Below, piece after piece: positions 25,709-35,701 of a stretch of DNA of 64,000 nt (position 1 is the stretch's first letter; the number at the start of each line of letters is the position of its first letter). The stretch comes from Bog-756 sp963699105. GTDB lineage: Bacteria > Actinomycetota > Acidimicrobiia > Acidimicrobiales > RAAP-2. The translations under genes were made by a program, and so were the position numbers. The notes beneath the pieces are model-generated. The model was not told the origin of the DNA. It worked only from the letters and a program-made list of their open reading frames with translations, and did no database searches. The stretch spans positions 1,054,001 through 1,118,000 of the forward strand of contig CAVOTI010000001.1 in the NCBI GenBank assembly GCA_963699105.1, written 5' to 3'.

Positions 25709-26016
25709 GACTGGGCCTTTCTCCGTTTGGCACGACCCGGCCCGTTTCGACCGGCCGAACTTCCACCAACTGCGGTCGGAGACTCACTTCACAGGCCCGG
25801 ACCGAGGGCGAGCTTCGATTCCGCTGTGCCCCGCCTGAGAATTCGGGCCCCACCCGGGAGTTGCCTCACAGGCCGCTCACAGGTGGCGCACACCTCGGAG
25901 CCAATCCTCGGTGCGATGCTGGTACCACCTGGAGACGCACAGCCACCCACGAGGCGATTCAATCGGCACCCGGTATGACCGTCGTAAGAGCATGTTAAGA
26001 GCGGCCTAAGAAGGAG
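25709..26016. other. Divergent intergenic region between the redox operon and the two-component system
   Basis: 308 bases without a gene. Serves as promoter region in both directions. The last 32 bases carry three phased TAAGA repeats (separate entry). The stretch 25720-25740 holds the ribosome site of the redox operon on the minus strand. Confidence 0.6.
25985..26011 (+). promoter_or_regulatory. Three TAAGA repeats at 11-bp spacing, OmpR/PhoB-type operator
   Basis: TAAGA occurs at 25985-25989, 25996-26000 and 26007-26011, each start exactly 11 bases after the last; the last merges with the ribosome site AAGGAG of the response regulator at 26017. OmpR/PhoB winged-helix regulators bind direct repeats with 10-11 bp periodicity, so autoregulation by the adjacent regulator is likely. 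Because the last repeat overlaps the ribosome site, binding could also repress. Confidence 0.6.
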
Positions 26017-26724
26017 ATGAACGTGGAGCCCACCCGAAGCCAACGGATCCTGGTGGTCGACGATGAGCCCTCGATCGTCGATGCCGTGGCCACCTCGCTC
26101 CGCTACGAAGGCTTCGGGGTCGACGAGGCGGTGAACGGGCGCCTGGCTCTGGCCTCCGCCCAAGAGCGCCCACCCGACCTGATCGTCCTCGACGTGATGC
26201 TCCCGGATCTCGACGGACTGGAGGTGACCCGTCGGCTGCGAGCTGACGGCATTCGGGTGCCCATCTTGTTCCTGACGGCTCGCGATGCCATCGAGGACAA
26301 GGTGGCCGGCCTCACCGTCGGCGGAGACGACTACGTGACGAAGCCCTTTGCCCTGGCCGAAATCGTGGCCCGGGTCCACGCCATCCTCCGACGCATCGGC
26401 AGTGAGCCCGAGGACGACGGCATTCTCCGGTTCGCCGACATTCTGATGGACGAAAGTGCCCACGAGGTGACGAGAGCAGGTCAGCCGGTGGCCCTGACGG
26501 CGACCGAATTCAATCTGCTCCGGTTCTTCCTCCTCAACCCACGCCACGTGCTGTCCAAGTCGCAGATCCTCGATCATGTCTGGCACTACGACTTCGGGGG
26601 CGACGGCAACGTCGTCGAGACCTACGTCAGCTATCTCCGCAAGAAGCTCGAGGCCGTCGGCCCGCCGGTGATCCAGACGGTGAGGCTGGTCGGTTACGCC
26701 CTCCGCGAACCATCGCCGGAGTAG
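26017..26724 (+). CDS. OmpR/PhoB-family response regulator
   Basis: 235 residues. Receiver domain (about 10-122): 'ILVVDDEPSIVDAV' acidic pair, phospho-acceptor Asp59 in 'LIVLDVMLPDLDGLEV', Thr87 in 'LFLTARD', Lys109 in 'DYVTKPFALAE'. Winged-helix effector domain (about 135-230): 'VALTATEFNLLRFFLLNPRH', 'SKSQILDHVWHYDFGGDGNV', 'YVSYLRKKLE', ending 'TVRLVGYALREP'. Closest in style to the actinobacterial TcrA/TrcR/PrrA group. AAGGAG six bases before ATG. The kinase gene follows after 20 bases, so they form one operon. Targets unknown; the divergent redox operon and the downstream glycosyltransferases are the obvious candidates. Confidence 0.93.
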   Translation: MNVEPTRSQRILVVDDEPSIVDAVATSLRYEGFGVDEAVNGRLALASAQERPPDLIVLDVMLPDLDGLEVTRRLRADGIRVPILFLTARDAIEDKVAGLTVGGDDYVTKPFALAEIVARVHAILRRIGSEPEDDGILRFADILMDESAHEVTRAGQPVALTATEFNLLRFFLLNPRHVLSKSQILDHVWHYDFGGDGNVVETYVSYLRKKLEAVGPPVIQTVRLVGYALREPSPE

Positions 26725-26744
26725 AGGCCCGGTCAGCGCGTCCG

Positions 26745-28478
26745 ATGTCCCTTCGTAGCCGACTGCTCATCGCCATCGGGGTCATCGCCCTGGCGGCGCT
26801 GGCCATTGCCGACGTGGTGACGTACAAATCACTGGAGTCATTCCTCTATCAGCGGGTCGACCAGCAGCTCGATCGGGGCGGATTTGCGTTGAACGCCGAC
26901 GGCACGCTCCATTGTTTCGGCACTCCCGGTGCGCCGCTGCCGGGGAGTGGGTTCGTGGGCCCGGTGGGTGGCGGCCCGACCGGAGGGCCCAATTCCGGCG
27001 GCTCGGCCGGTTTCAACGACGAGGGCGGCCAGGCCTCGAACGCCATCCAGGTCGTCGCCGAGGAACTGCGGACGCCGACCGGCAGTCCGATCAAGGCGCA
27101 GACCTGCCCGGCCTACGTCGACGGCGTGGCCTACACCCCGAAGGTCCCCAAGACGATCGTCGGCTACACCTCGGGACCGGGCGGAACCCGGGTTGCGTAC
27201 TTCAACGCCGCCTCCACCCAGGCCAACGGACCCGACTTCCGGGTCAGCGTCTCGACGCTGCGCAACGGAGACCTGTTCGTCGTGGCCGAGCCTCTCGGTG
27301 ACACCGGCAGCACCCTGCACCATCTTCTTTTGGTCGAGCTGGCCGTCACCGGTGGGGCGGTGGTGGTGGCCCTGATCGGTGGATTCTGGCTGGTGAGGAT
27401 CGGCCTCCGCCCGCTGCGCGACATGGAGGCGACTGCCGAATCCATCGCCGCCGGCAACCTCACCGAGCGGGTACCCGGGGAGAACGAGAGAACCGAGGTG
27501 GGGCGCCTGGCCCGGACGCTGAACGTGATGCTGGCCCGGATCGAGACGGCGTTCGGAGCCCGGCTGGCGTCCGAGCGACGCCTACGGGCTTCCGAAGCCC
27601 GCCTCCGGCGCTTCGTGGCCGACGCCTCTCACGAACTGCGGACGCCGATCGCCGCCATCTCGGCCTACGCCGAGCTGTTCGGCCGGGGAGCCTCCGAGCA
27701 GAAGGCGGACCTGGAACGTCTCATGGGAGGGATCAGGATCGAGACGGGCAGGATGGAACACCTGGTGTCCGATCTGCTTCTGCTGGCCCGACTGGACGAG
27801 GGGCGTCCCATGGAGCGGCGGTCCGTCGATCTGGTCGCCCTGTGCGCCGAAGCGGTTCACACCGCCTCCACCGTGGGTCCGGACTGGCCCGTCACCTTTC
27901 ACGCCTCGACGCCGATCGAGGTCATGGGCGATGCCACAGGCATGCGTCAGGTCCTCGACAACCTGCTCGGCAACGTGCGCGCCCACACGCCACCGGGTAC
28001 GAGGACACGGGTGACGGTGGAGCCCGAGGGTGACGGAGCGGTCATCACGGTAGCTGACGACGGTCCGGGGATGGAACCGGAGGAGGCCGCGCACATCTTC
28101 GAGCGCTTCTACCGCTCCGATCCGTCACGGTCCCGAGCCCATGGAGGGGCCGGCCTCGGGCTTTCCATTGTGAGCGCCATCGTGGCCGCTCACGGGGGTA
28201 CCGTGTCTGCCCAGGGTCGAGTCGGGGAAGGGTCCACGTTCACCGTGCATCTCCCCCCCGGTCCCCCAGAACAGGAACAAGCGTTGACCGGACAAGAGGC
28301 GGAGGAAGGCCAGCTGGCCATCGGCGGGGGCGATGCCCGCAACGGGGGCGGGGGCGATGCCCGCAGCGGGGGCGATGCCAATACCCTGGAGACAGGCGGC
28401 CTGGCGGCAAACGGCGTGGGCGCTACTGGAATCGCTACGAACGGAGCCACCTCCCCCGACCGGGACGCTGCACCATGA
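26745..28478 (+). CDS. Membrane sensor histidine kinase
   Basis: 577 residues. First membrane helix at 7-27, an extracytoplasmic sensor of about 170 residues with a Gly-rich loop ('GPVGGGPTGGPNSGGSAGF') and two cysteines, second helix 'LAVTGGAVVVALIGGFWLV', HAMP about 215-270, HisKA with His296 in 'FVADASHELRTPIAAISAYA', then HATPase with 'DNLLGNVRAHTPPGT' (N box), 'VADDGPGM' (G1), 'IFERFYRSDPSRSRAHGGAG' (F box) and 'GAGLGLSIVSAIVAAHGG' (G2). The last 70 residues are a low-complexity tail built on repeats of GGGGGCGATGCCCGCA-like DNA (28322-28382). Partner of the regulator just upstream. Confidence 0.93.
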   Translation: MSLRSRLLIAIGVIALAALAIADVVTYKSLESFLYQRVDQQLDRGGFALNADGTLHCFGTPGAPLPGSGFVGPVGGGPTGGPNSGGSAGFNDEGGQASNAIQVVAEELRTPTGSPIKAQTCPAYVDGVAYTPKVPKTIVGYTSGPGGTRVAYFNAASTQANGPDFRVSVSTLRNGDLFVVAEPLGDTGSTLHHLLLVELAVTGGAVVVALIGGFWLVRIGLRPLRDMEATAESIAAGNLTERVPGENERTEVGRLARTLNVMLARIETAFGARLASERRLRASEARLRRFVADASHELRTPIAAISAYAELFGRGASEQKADLERLMGGIRIETGRMEHLVSDLLLLARLDEGRPMERRSVDLVALCAEAVHTASTVGPDWPVTFHASTPIEVMGDATGMRQVLDNLLGNVRAHTPPGTRTRVTVEPEGDGAVITVADDGPGMEPEEAAHIFERFYRSDPSRSRAHGGAGLGLSIVSAIVAAHGGTVSAQGRVGEGSTFTVHLPPGPPEQEQALTGQEAEEGQLAIGGGDARNGGGGDARSGGDANTLETGGLAANGVGATGIATNGATSPDRDAAP

Positions 28479-28563
28479 TCGAGCCCCTTGGCCACACCGG
28501 CCCTGACGTCGAGAACCAACTCTTGGCCGCCCCCGGTCTCGTCGACTCACAGAGAACCCACAG

Positions 28564-30090
28564 GTGGCTCCCACGGAGAGTCGAACTGCAAACTTCAAAG
28601 TGGTCGTCGTGAGCGTGATCCAACTTCGCCGAGCCGAGGAAGAAAGGGCCACAGTCCCCTCCGACCTGGACATCGTGATACCTGTCCACAATGAGGAAGA
28701 CCAGTTGGAGCGCAGCATCACCACCCTGCGGTCCTATCTGGACACCTCATTCCCGTTTTCGGCCACCATCACCATCGCCGACAACGCCAGTACCGACGCC
28801 ACCTGGCGGATCGCCTCCCGTCTGGCCGCCACGGTCCCGGGTGTGGATGCCATCCATCTGGCCCGAAGGGGTCGAGGACGGGCCCTGCGTACTGCGTGGA
28901 TGCAGAGCACGGCCTCGGTGGTGGCCTACATGGACGTCGACCTGGCCACGGACTTGGACGCCCTCCTGCCACTGGTGGCGCCACTTCTGTCCGGCCACAG
29001 CGACCTGGCCATCGGATCCCGCCTCGCCTCCGGAGCCCACGTGGTCCGGGGTACCCAGCGGGAGTTCATATCCCGGGGTTACAACCTGATACTGCGGGTC
29101 GCCCTCAGGAGTGCCTGCACCGACGCCCAGTGCGGGTTCAAAGCCATGAGGCGCCAGGCCGCCGAAGAGTTGTTGCCACTGGTCGAGGACAACGAATGGT
29201 TCTTCGACACGGAGATCCTGGTGACCGCCCAACGAATAGGGCTCCGCATCCACGAGGTGCCGGTGGACTGGGTCGACGACACCGACTCTCGGGTCAATGT
29301 GATCGATACGGCCGTGAGGGATCTGCTGGGCGTGGCCAGGATGCTCGGACCTTCGAGTCGCCGGCGCCTTGCTCTCAGAACCGCTCGGCCGGGCACACCC
29401 GCCACGGGCCCCGGTGGTTCGTTCTCGGGGCAGTCCGCCGGAGAAAACTGTGCCGACGGGGCCGGCGGGTGGAACCACGGACCGGCCCGCTCTGGAGCTC
29501 TCCCCACCCTGACCAGGGCACGGGCCCACGAGTCGGACCACGCAGAATGGGCACCGCTGTCGCTCACCGGCGAGCCGGGTCCACGGTTGGTCTCGGGCCC
29601 GGGTGCCCCCAAGGCGCAGGCCGTCTTCTCGGACGACCTCCTCCGGTTCGCCGGGGTCGGTGCCGCCAGCACGGTCGCCTACGCCGGACTGTTCGCCGCC
29701 TTGGAACCCTCTCTGGGGAGCTACTGGGCCAACACCGTGGCCATGGGCTTGTGCAGCCTGGGCAACACTGCGGCCCACCGGGGCATGTCCGGCACGGCAC
29801 GCTTCGGTCTCGACCGACGCCATCGGCTGCTGACCGGCGGGGCACTGTTCGGCGTCAGCCTCTCTGTTTCGACGGGAGCCCTGGCCGTCACCCGGGCCGT
29901 CGGCCTGCGGGCCCTCGCCCCCGAGCTCTGCATCGTGACGGTGGCCACGATGGGCGCCGCCGTCATCCGGTTCGGAATCCTGCGCACATGGGTGTTCAGG
30001 CCCGAGTTCGGCACTCACCTGCAGGACGGCCTGACCGGGCCGGCGAGCCTCGGTCCCGTTGCCGTCGAGGGTGCCGGGTATCCGTTGTGA
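28564..30090 (+). CDS. Bifunctional GT2 glycosyltransferase / GtrA-like membrane protein
   Basis: 508 residues. N-terminal GT2 domain (about 35-265): 'LDIVIPVHNEEDQLERSITT', 'ITIADNASTDATW', metal motif in 'VVAYMDVDLATDLDAL', 'LAIGSRLASGAHVV', 'CGFKAMRR' and 'FFDTEILVTAQR', as in polyprenyl-phosphate sugar synthases. A disordered linker (280-355) leads to a GtrA-like domain with four helices, starting 'DLLRFAGVGAASTVAYAGLF'. The fusion suggests synthesis of a polyprenyl-phosphate sugar and its transfer across the membrane. GTG 28564 is chosen because the frame is open; GTG 28609 is possible. The stop overlaps the GTG of the GT39 gene (GTGA), which would use such a lipid-linked donor. Confidence 0.9.
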   Translation: MAPTESRTANFKVVVVSVIQLRRAEEERATVPSDLDIVIPVHNEEDQLERSITTLRSYLDTSFPFSATITIADNASTDATWRIASRLAATVPGVDAIHLARRGRGRALRTAWMQSTASVVAYMDVDLATDLDALLPLVAPLLSGHSDLAIGSRLASGAHVVRGTQREFISRGYNLILRVALRSACTDAQCGFKAMRRQAAEELLPLVEDNEWFFDTEILVTAQRIGLRIHEVPVDWVDDTDSRVNVIDTAVRDLLGVARMLGPSSRRRLALRTARPGTPATGPGGSFSGQSAGENCADGAGGWNHGPARSGALPTLTRARAHESDHAEWAPLSLTGEPGPRLVSGPGAPKAQAVFSDDLLRFAGVGAASTVAYAGLFAALEPSLGSYWANTVAMGLCSLGNTAAHRGMSGTARFGLDRRHRLLTGGALFGVSLSVSTGALAVTRAVGLRALAPELCIVTVATMGAAVIRFGILRTWVFRPEFGTHLQDGLTGPASLGPVAVEGAGYPL

Positions 30091-32520
30091 CGGAGATCGG
30101 GGCCATCGGCGGCGAGGGGTCGCCCGTGGACGAGGGGGCACAGGTCGCCGACAGTGGCTCGGCTGTCGAGGTGGTGACGGTAGCCGGGGTGGCCGGGGTG
30201 GCCGCCCCGGGGGCGGCGCCTGCGTCGGCTGCGTCGTCGGGGCCCCCTGGACCGGCGGGACCGGATCTACTGCCGCCGCCTCCCACCCCTTTCCCTCTCC
30301 CGACCGGGACACCCCTGCCCGGTTATGGCCTGGCGGAAACCGGACCTGTTGACGGCCACGCCGCGCCACCCACCGAGCCGCCCCATCCTGCCGGTCCATC
30401 GGGCCGGATGTTCCGACTGGTCCGGGGGAAACCCGAGGATCCCGCCTGGGTGCGGCCTGCCCTGCTGGCGCTTCTGATCGGCACCGGGTTCCTGTACGTG
30501 TGGGGAGTCGGGCGTTCAGGTTGGGCCAACAGCTTCTACTCCGCCGCTGTCCAGGCCGGCACCAAGAGCTGGAAGGCGTTCTTCTTCGGATCCTCCGACT
30601 CCTCCAACTTCATCACCGTCGACAAACCACCCGCCGTCGCTGTGGGTGATGGAGATCTCGGCCCGGATCTTCGGTGTCAACTCGTGGAGCATTCTGGTTC
30701 CCCAGGCACTCGAAGGGGTGGCGACGGTCGGCGTGCTCTACGCCACGGTGCGCCGTTGGTTCGTCCCCGGGGCCGCACTCCTCGCCGGGACGGTGCTCGC
30801 CCTCACCCCGGTGGCGGCACTGATGTTCCGGTTCAACAATCCGGACGCCCTGCTTGACCCTGCTGCTCACCGGGGCGGCCTACGCCACCGTCCGGGCGCT
30901 GGAGGACGGGCGCTCGCGGTGGATGGTCCTGGCCGGCACGCTCATCGGGTTCGGATTCATCACCAAGATGCTCCAGGCTCTGATCCTCATTCCGGTGCTG
31001 GCCCTGGTGTACCTGTTGGCCGGACCACCCAAGTTCGGGCGCCGGATCATCCAGGTCGTCTACTGCGGAATCGCCCTGCTGGTGGCGGGCGGGTGGTGGG
31101 TGGCCGCCGTCCAGCTGACTCCGGCTGCCGACCGCCCCTACGTCGGCGGTTCGACCAACAACAGCGAGTTGAACCTCATCTTCGGCTACAACGGGTTCGG
31201 TCGGCTCACCGGCAACGAGACCGGCAGCGTCGTCGGCGGTGGTTTCGGTCGGGCGGGCGGGAGCATGTGGGGGCCGACGGGCTGGGACCGGCTGTTCCTG
31301 ACCGTCCATGGGCGGTCAGATCTCGTGGCTGATCCCCGGCGCCCTGATCGGCCTGCTCGCCGTCCTGTGGCTGACCCGGCGAGCCCCGCGGACCGACCGG
31401 GTCCGGGCGGCGTTCCTCATATTCGGCGGGTGGCTCCTGCTGACCGGGGCGGTGTTCAGCTTCGCCCAGGGGATCATCCACCCCTACTACACGGTGGCCC
31501 TGGCCCCGGCGATCGGCGCCCTGGTGGGCATGGGTGCATGCACGCTCTGGAGCCGGCGACGGGAGGTGTTCCCCCGGCTGGCCCTGTCCGCCGCCATCCT
31601 CGCCACGCTCGCCTGGGCCTTCGTGATCCTCGGCTGGAGCCCCGACGTGGGCCCCGGCGTTGCGCTGGGTGATCCTCGTCGTAGGCGTGGTGGCCGCCGT
31701 GGCCATCGTCCTGGTGCCCGGGCGCGGGGGTGCTGGCCGCTGGGATCGCCAGTTTCGGGATGGCCTCGGTCATCGCCGGCGCCGGCCGCGTACTCCCTCC
31801 AGACAGCCGGCACCGCCCACAGCGGCGCTATCCCCTCGGCCGGCCCGGCCGTGCAAACCGGCGGCGGGTTCGGCGGCGGAGGGCCGGGTGGTTTCGGGGC
31901 GGGGCCTGGCGGTGGCGGACCGGTGGACTGGCCCGTAGCGGCATGACCTTGCCACCCGGCTTCACCCTTCCCAACGGAGCCAAGGTCAAGAACGGAATGC
32001 ACATCCCCGGGAGCTTCTTCCGGCCCGGTGGAGCCGGGGCCGCCGTGTTCGGTGGCGGAGGATTCGGTGGCGGAGGTTTCGGCGGGGCCCGATTCGGCGG
32101 TGGTGGATTCGCAGCCGGTGGTCGGTTCGGAGGTGGCGGAGGAGCCGGCGGATTGCTCAACGGTTCGACTCCCGGCAAGCAACTGACCGCCCTTCTCGGC
32201 GTCGACAGCAGCCGCTATTCGTGGGTGGCTGCCACACCGGCTCGAATTCGGCGTCGGGCTACCAGCTGGCGACTGAGGACCCGGTGATGGCCATCGGAGG
32301 CTTCAACGGCACCGACCCGGCACCCACCCTTGCCCAGTTCGAGAAGTACGTCGCCGAAGGCAAGATCCACTACTACATCGCCGGCGGAAGCTTCGGGGCC
32401 GGCCAGGGGAACACCGGATCGTCGGACGCCACCCTCATCTCGTCATGGGTAACGTCCCACTTCACCGCCGAGACTGTCGACGGTGTGACCATCTACAACT
32501 TGGCCACGCCGTCGGCCTGA
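30087..32520 (+). CDS. GT39-family (ArnT/PMT-like, YkcB-type) membrane glycosyltransferase, frameshifted
   Basis: About 810 residues. A Pro/Gly-rich cytoplasmic N-terminus is followed by the GT-C core: 'GWANSFYSAAVQAGTKSWKA' and 'FFGSSDSSNFITVDKPP' (Asp motif region of the first outer loop), 'FNNPDALLTLLLTGAAYATV' spanning a shift, 'LIFGYNGFGRLTGNE', and many membrane helices such as 'GALIGLLAVLWLT'. The C-terminal outer domain has a Gly-Phe-rich stretch ('GGGGFGGGGFGGARFGGGG') and 'YSWVAAT' then 'SNSASGYQLATEDPVMAIGG', characteristic of this actinobacterial subfamily. Frame changes near 30640, 30850, 31305, 31660, 31730, 31920 and 32215. Likely transfers a sugar from a polyprenyl-phosphate donor outside the membrane; acceptor unknown. 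GTG start coupled to the GT2-GtrA gene. Confidence 0.85.
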
Positions 32521-32809
32521 GCCAGGCCCCGGCCAGCCTCCCGCTTTCAATTTTTCGTTTGGCATACGAGAGGTATGGCCGGGCCCGGGTTGGTGGGGAC
32601 ATACGTCCGGCAGTCGAGGTACCACCGCTGGGCGAACGGCAAAACCACCCGTCCGCCCCGGCGTCATGGGCCCCAGCCTGGCGGTGCCCTCCGCCCACTG
32701 CGCCTTCGGGCCCCCGTGACGCGCCGTTCCCCGGCTAGGCCATGATGGGAGGCGGGTGGTCTCCTGTCGCTGCCCGCACCGCACCCCGAGACTCACCGAG
32801 GAGGCCGCC
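32521..32809. other. Gap before the acyl-CoA dehydrogenase
   Basis: 289 bases. An AT-richer patch around 32545-32580 (TTTCAATTTTTCG, then GGCATACGAGAGGTATGG) is the only promoter-like stretch; otherwise I see nothing coding on either strand. Confidence 0.4.
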
Positions 32810-34085
32810 GTGGCGATCAATGTGACACCGATACCCGGCTTGGACCCACAGATCAACGAGCTGCGCCGGCGCACGGCCGACTTCATCAACGCCGAGATCC
32901 TCCCCAACGAGGAGGTCCTGTGGAGCAGCCGACGGGGAGGCGAGCTGGGCGAGGAAGATCGCGAGATCGCCAGACGCCACAGCATCGAGCTTCGCGAAAA
33001 GGTGAAGGCGAAGGTGAACGAAGCCGGACTGTGGGCACCCCACCTGCCCAAGGAGTACGGCGGGATGGGGCTCGACTTCCTCGAGCTCGCCTACATGTAC
33101 GAGATCCTGGCCTACGCCATCGGCGCGGCCACGCTGTTCGGGATCGCCGCCCCCAACTCGGGCAATGCCAGCATCTTGGTCAAGTACGGGACCGAGGAGC
33201 AGAAACAGAAGTGGCTGCTCCCGCTCATCGACGGCACCATGGAGTCGGGATTCTCGATGACCGAGCCCGAGCACGCCGGATCGGATCCCGCGTTCCATCG
33301 AGACCGAGGCGGTCCGTGACGGTGACCACTGGGTGATCAACGGGCACAAGTGGTTCACCTCCAACGGCATCGACGCCGACTTCTTCATCGTCATGTGCCG
33401 GGCCAACGATCCCACCGGCGAGCTCGGGGCGCCCGGCCGCATGACCCAGATCATCGTCCCCACCGACTACCAAGGGGCGTGAACATCGTCCGGGGCATCG
33501 GCATCTTCGGCCACTCCACATCCGACCACTGCGAGATCAGGTACGACAACGTCCGGGTCCCGATGGAGAACACCCTCGGTCTGGTGGGCCAGGGCCACCA
33601 AGCCGCCCAGGACCGGCTGGGAGCCGGGAAGGGTGTACCACTGCATGAACTCCGTCGGCCAGATGTGGCGGGCCTTCGACCTGATGGTGGAGCGCAGCCT
33701 GGTCCGCCGAGGTGCACGGCGGCCTGCTGAAGGACAAGCAGTTCATCCAGGGGTTCATCGCCGAGAGCTACATGGACGTCCAGTCGGCCCGGCTCATGAC
33801 CATCAACGCCGCCGAGAAGGTGGCCAACGGTGACCCTGACGTCCGTACGGCGATCTCGGCTATCAAGGTCTTCGTCCCGGCGGCCTACCACCGGGTGGTC
33901 GACCGGGCCATCCAGGTGTGGGGTGGGGCCGGGGTGAGCAACGATCTGCCCCTCGGCCAGATGTACCTGACCGCCCGGGTGCTGCGCCTGGCCGACGGGC
34001 CCGACGAGGTGCACAAGATCCTCATGGCCAAGAACATCCTCCACCGCTACGAGGAGCGGCGAGCAGCTGGAATTTCGGGAACTGA
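32810..34085 (+). CDS. Acyl-CoA dehydrogenase, frameshifted
   Basis: FAD-dependent acyl-CoA dehydrogenase of about 420 residues. 'APHLPKEYGGMGLDFLELAY', 'ILVKYGTEEQKQKWLLPLID', the flavin loop 'ESGFSMTEPEHAGSDP', 'WVINGHKWFTSNGIDADFF', 'VRVPMENTLG' and, near the end, 'AIKVFVPAAYHRVVDRAIQV', 'WGGAGVSNDLPLGQMY' and 'ARVLRLADGPDEVHKILMAK' follow family order. The Asp-Gly-Pro-Asp-Glu-Val-His region is the usual C-terminal signature; no catalytic Glu identity is claimed. Frame changes near 33290, 33478, 33632 and 33710, and one near 34060 is needed to reach the TGA at 34083. GTG start follows GAGGAGG. Substrate chain unknown. The aminotransferase begins about 100 bases later. Confidence 0.85.
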
Positions 34086-34189
34086 CGGCCTGGGCAAGCC
34101 GCCGCCCGGCGGCACCCGCGGCACCCGCCGGCACCCGCCGGACCCACCGAGGCCCCGCCCGGATCCGACCGGTCCAGTACTCTGCGCTG

Positions 34190-35701
34190 GTGGCACCGGA
34201 AGCGATCAAGCAGCAGCGCAACCTGATCACCGAGCTGCCCGGGCCCAAGTCGCGGGCGCTCGATGCCCGGCCGCTCAGTGGCGGTGGCGGCCGGGCGTCA
34301 GTCCGACCCTGCCGCTCTACGTGAGCGAGGCCTCCGGGGCCATCCTGGTCGACGTGGACGGCAACTCCTTGATCGACCTCGGTGCGGGAATCGCCGTGGT
34401 CAGCGTGGGCCATGCCGCCCCGGCGGGTGGTCGACGCCGTACGGGACCAGGTGGGCCGCTTCACCCACACCTGTTTCATGGTCAATCCCTACGAGTCCTA
34501 CGTCGAGGTGTGCGAGGCGCTCAACGTCCTGGCCCCGGGCGACACTCCGAAGCGGTCCGCTCTGTTCAACTCGGGCGCCGAGGCGGTCGAGAACGCCGTC
34601 AAGATCGCCCGGCACGTGAGCGGTCGCCGGCCGTGGTGGTCTTCGACCACGCCTATCACGGCCGCACCAACCTGACCATGGCCCTCACCGCCAAGAACAT
34701 GCCCTACCGCGACAAGTTCGGCCCTTCGCCCCCGAGGTCTACCGGGTCCCGATGTCCTATCCGTTCCGCGACCCCGAAGGGATGACCGGAGAGGAAGCCG
34801 CCGCCCGGGCCACCGAGCAGATCGAGCGCCTGGTCGGAGCGGACAACGTGGCCTGTGTGCTGATCGAGCCCATCCAGGGCGAGGGCGGGTTCGTCGTACC
34901 CGCCCCGGGGTTCCTGGCGGCCCTGGCCGACTGGTGCCGCGGCGAACGGCGTGCTGTTGGTCGGCCGACGAGATCCAGACCGGGTTCTGCCGGACCGGGC
35001 GACTGGTTCGCCTGCGAACACGAGGGGGTCGTCCCCGACCTGATGGCCACGGCCAAGGCGCTGGCCGGCGGCATGCCCCTGGCCGCCGTCACCGGCCGAG
35101 CCGAACTGATGGACGCCGTCCACGCCGGCGGCCTCGGTGGAACCTACGGGGGCAACCCGGTGGCCTGTGCCGCCGCCCTGGCCGCCATCGATACCATGCG
35201 GCGACGACGACCTGGCCGGCGTCGGCCCGCTCGATCGGCGAGAAGCTGACCGACCGGCTCCACTCCACTGCAGGACGACTCATCCCGGCTATCGGCGACG
35301 TCCGAGGACGAGGGGCGATGATGGCCATGGAGTTCGTCCGTGCCCGGGATCGCTCGAGCCCGGACCCCGACGCCGCCCGGCGGATCGCCCAGGCCTGTCA
35401 CCGGGCCGGCGTGGTCGTCCTCACCTGTGGCAGCTTCGGGAACGTGATCCGGCTCCTGCCGCCACTGGTCATCGAGGACGCGCTGTTGGCCGACGGGCTC
35501 GAGGTCCTGTCCGGAGCGGTCGACGAGCCGTCCTCGACCGGACGGCCCGGACCCCGATCCGGGCCCGAGCAGCCGACCGGGCGGTACCCGGGGGTGCTCG
35601 GCCGGGTCAGGCGCGGGTGCGGGGCAGCGGCGGCCCGGGCCGAGGCCAGCCCGGCGTCGAGCAGGCGGATCTCCTGGTCGGCGTCGCGGGCCAGGTCCTG
35701 A
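34190..35701 (+). CDS. Class III (4-aminobutyrate-type) aminotransferase, frameshifted
   Basis: PLP-dependent transaminase related to GabT. Begins at GTG 34190 with 'VAPEAIKQQRNLITELPGP', then 'EASGAILVDVDGNSLIDLGA', 'SALFNSGAEAVENAVKIAR' (PLP phosphate loop), 'FDHAYHGRTNLTMALTAK', 'VLIEPIQGEGGFVVP', the 'DEIQTGF' Asp that holds the pyridine nitrogen, and 'LMATAKALAGGMPLAAVTG' with the Schiff-base lysine. 'GGTYGGNPVACAAALAAIDT' follows. Frame changes near 34270, 34420, 34640, 34725, 34950, 34980 and 35205. No stop is found before 35701, so the protein seems to run about 55 residues past its normal end, into the convergent gene; an indel hiding the real stop is likely. Substrate could be GABA or another omega-amino acid. 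Confidence 0.83.

Noticed and set aside
28747..30399. 550-codon minus-strand open frame opposite the GT2-GtrA gene
   Set aside because: Low-complexity Gly/Arg/Pro-rich text with no motif; the plus-strand gene has clear GT2 and GtrA motifs.
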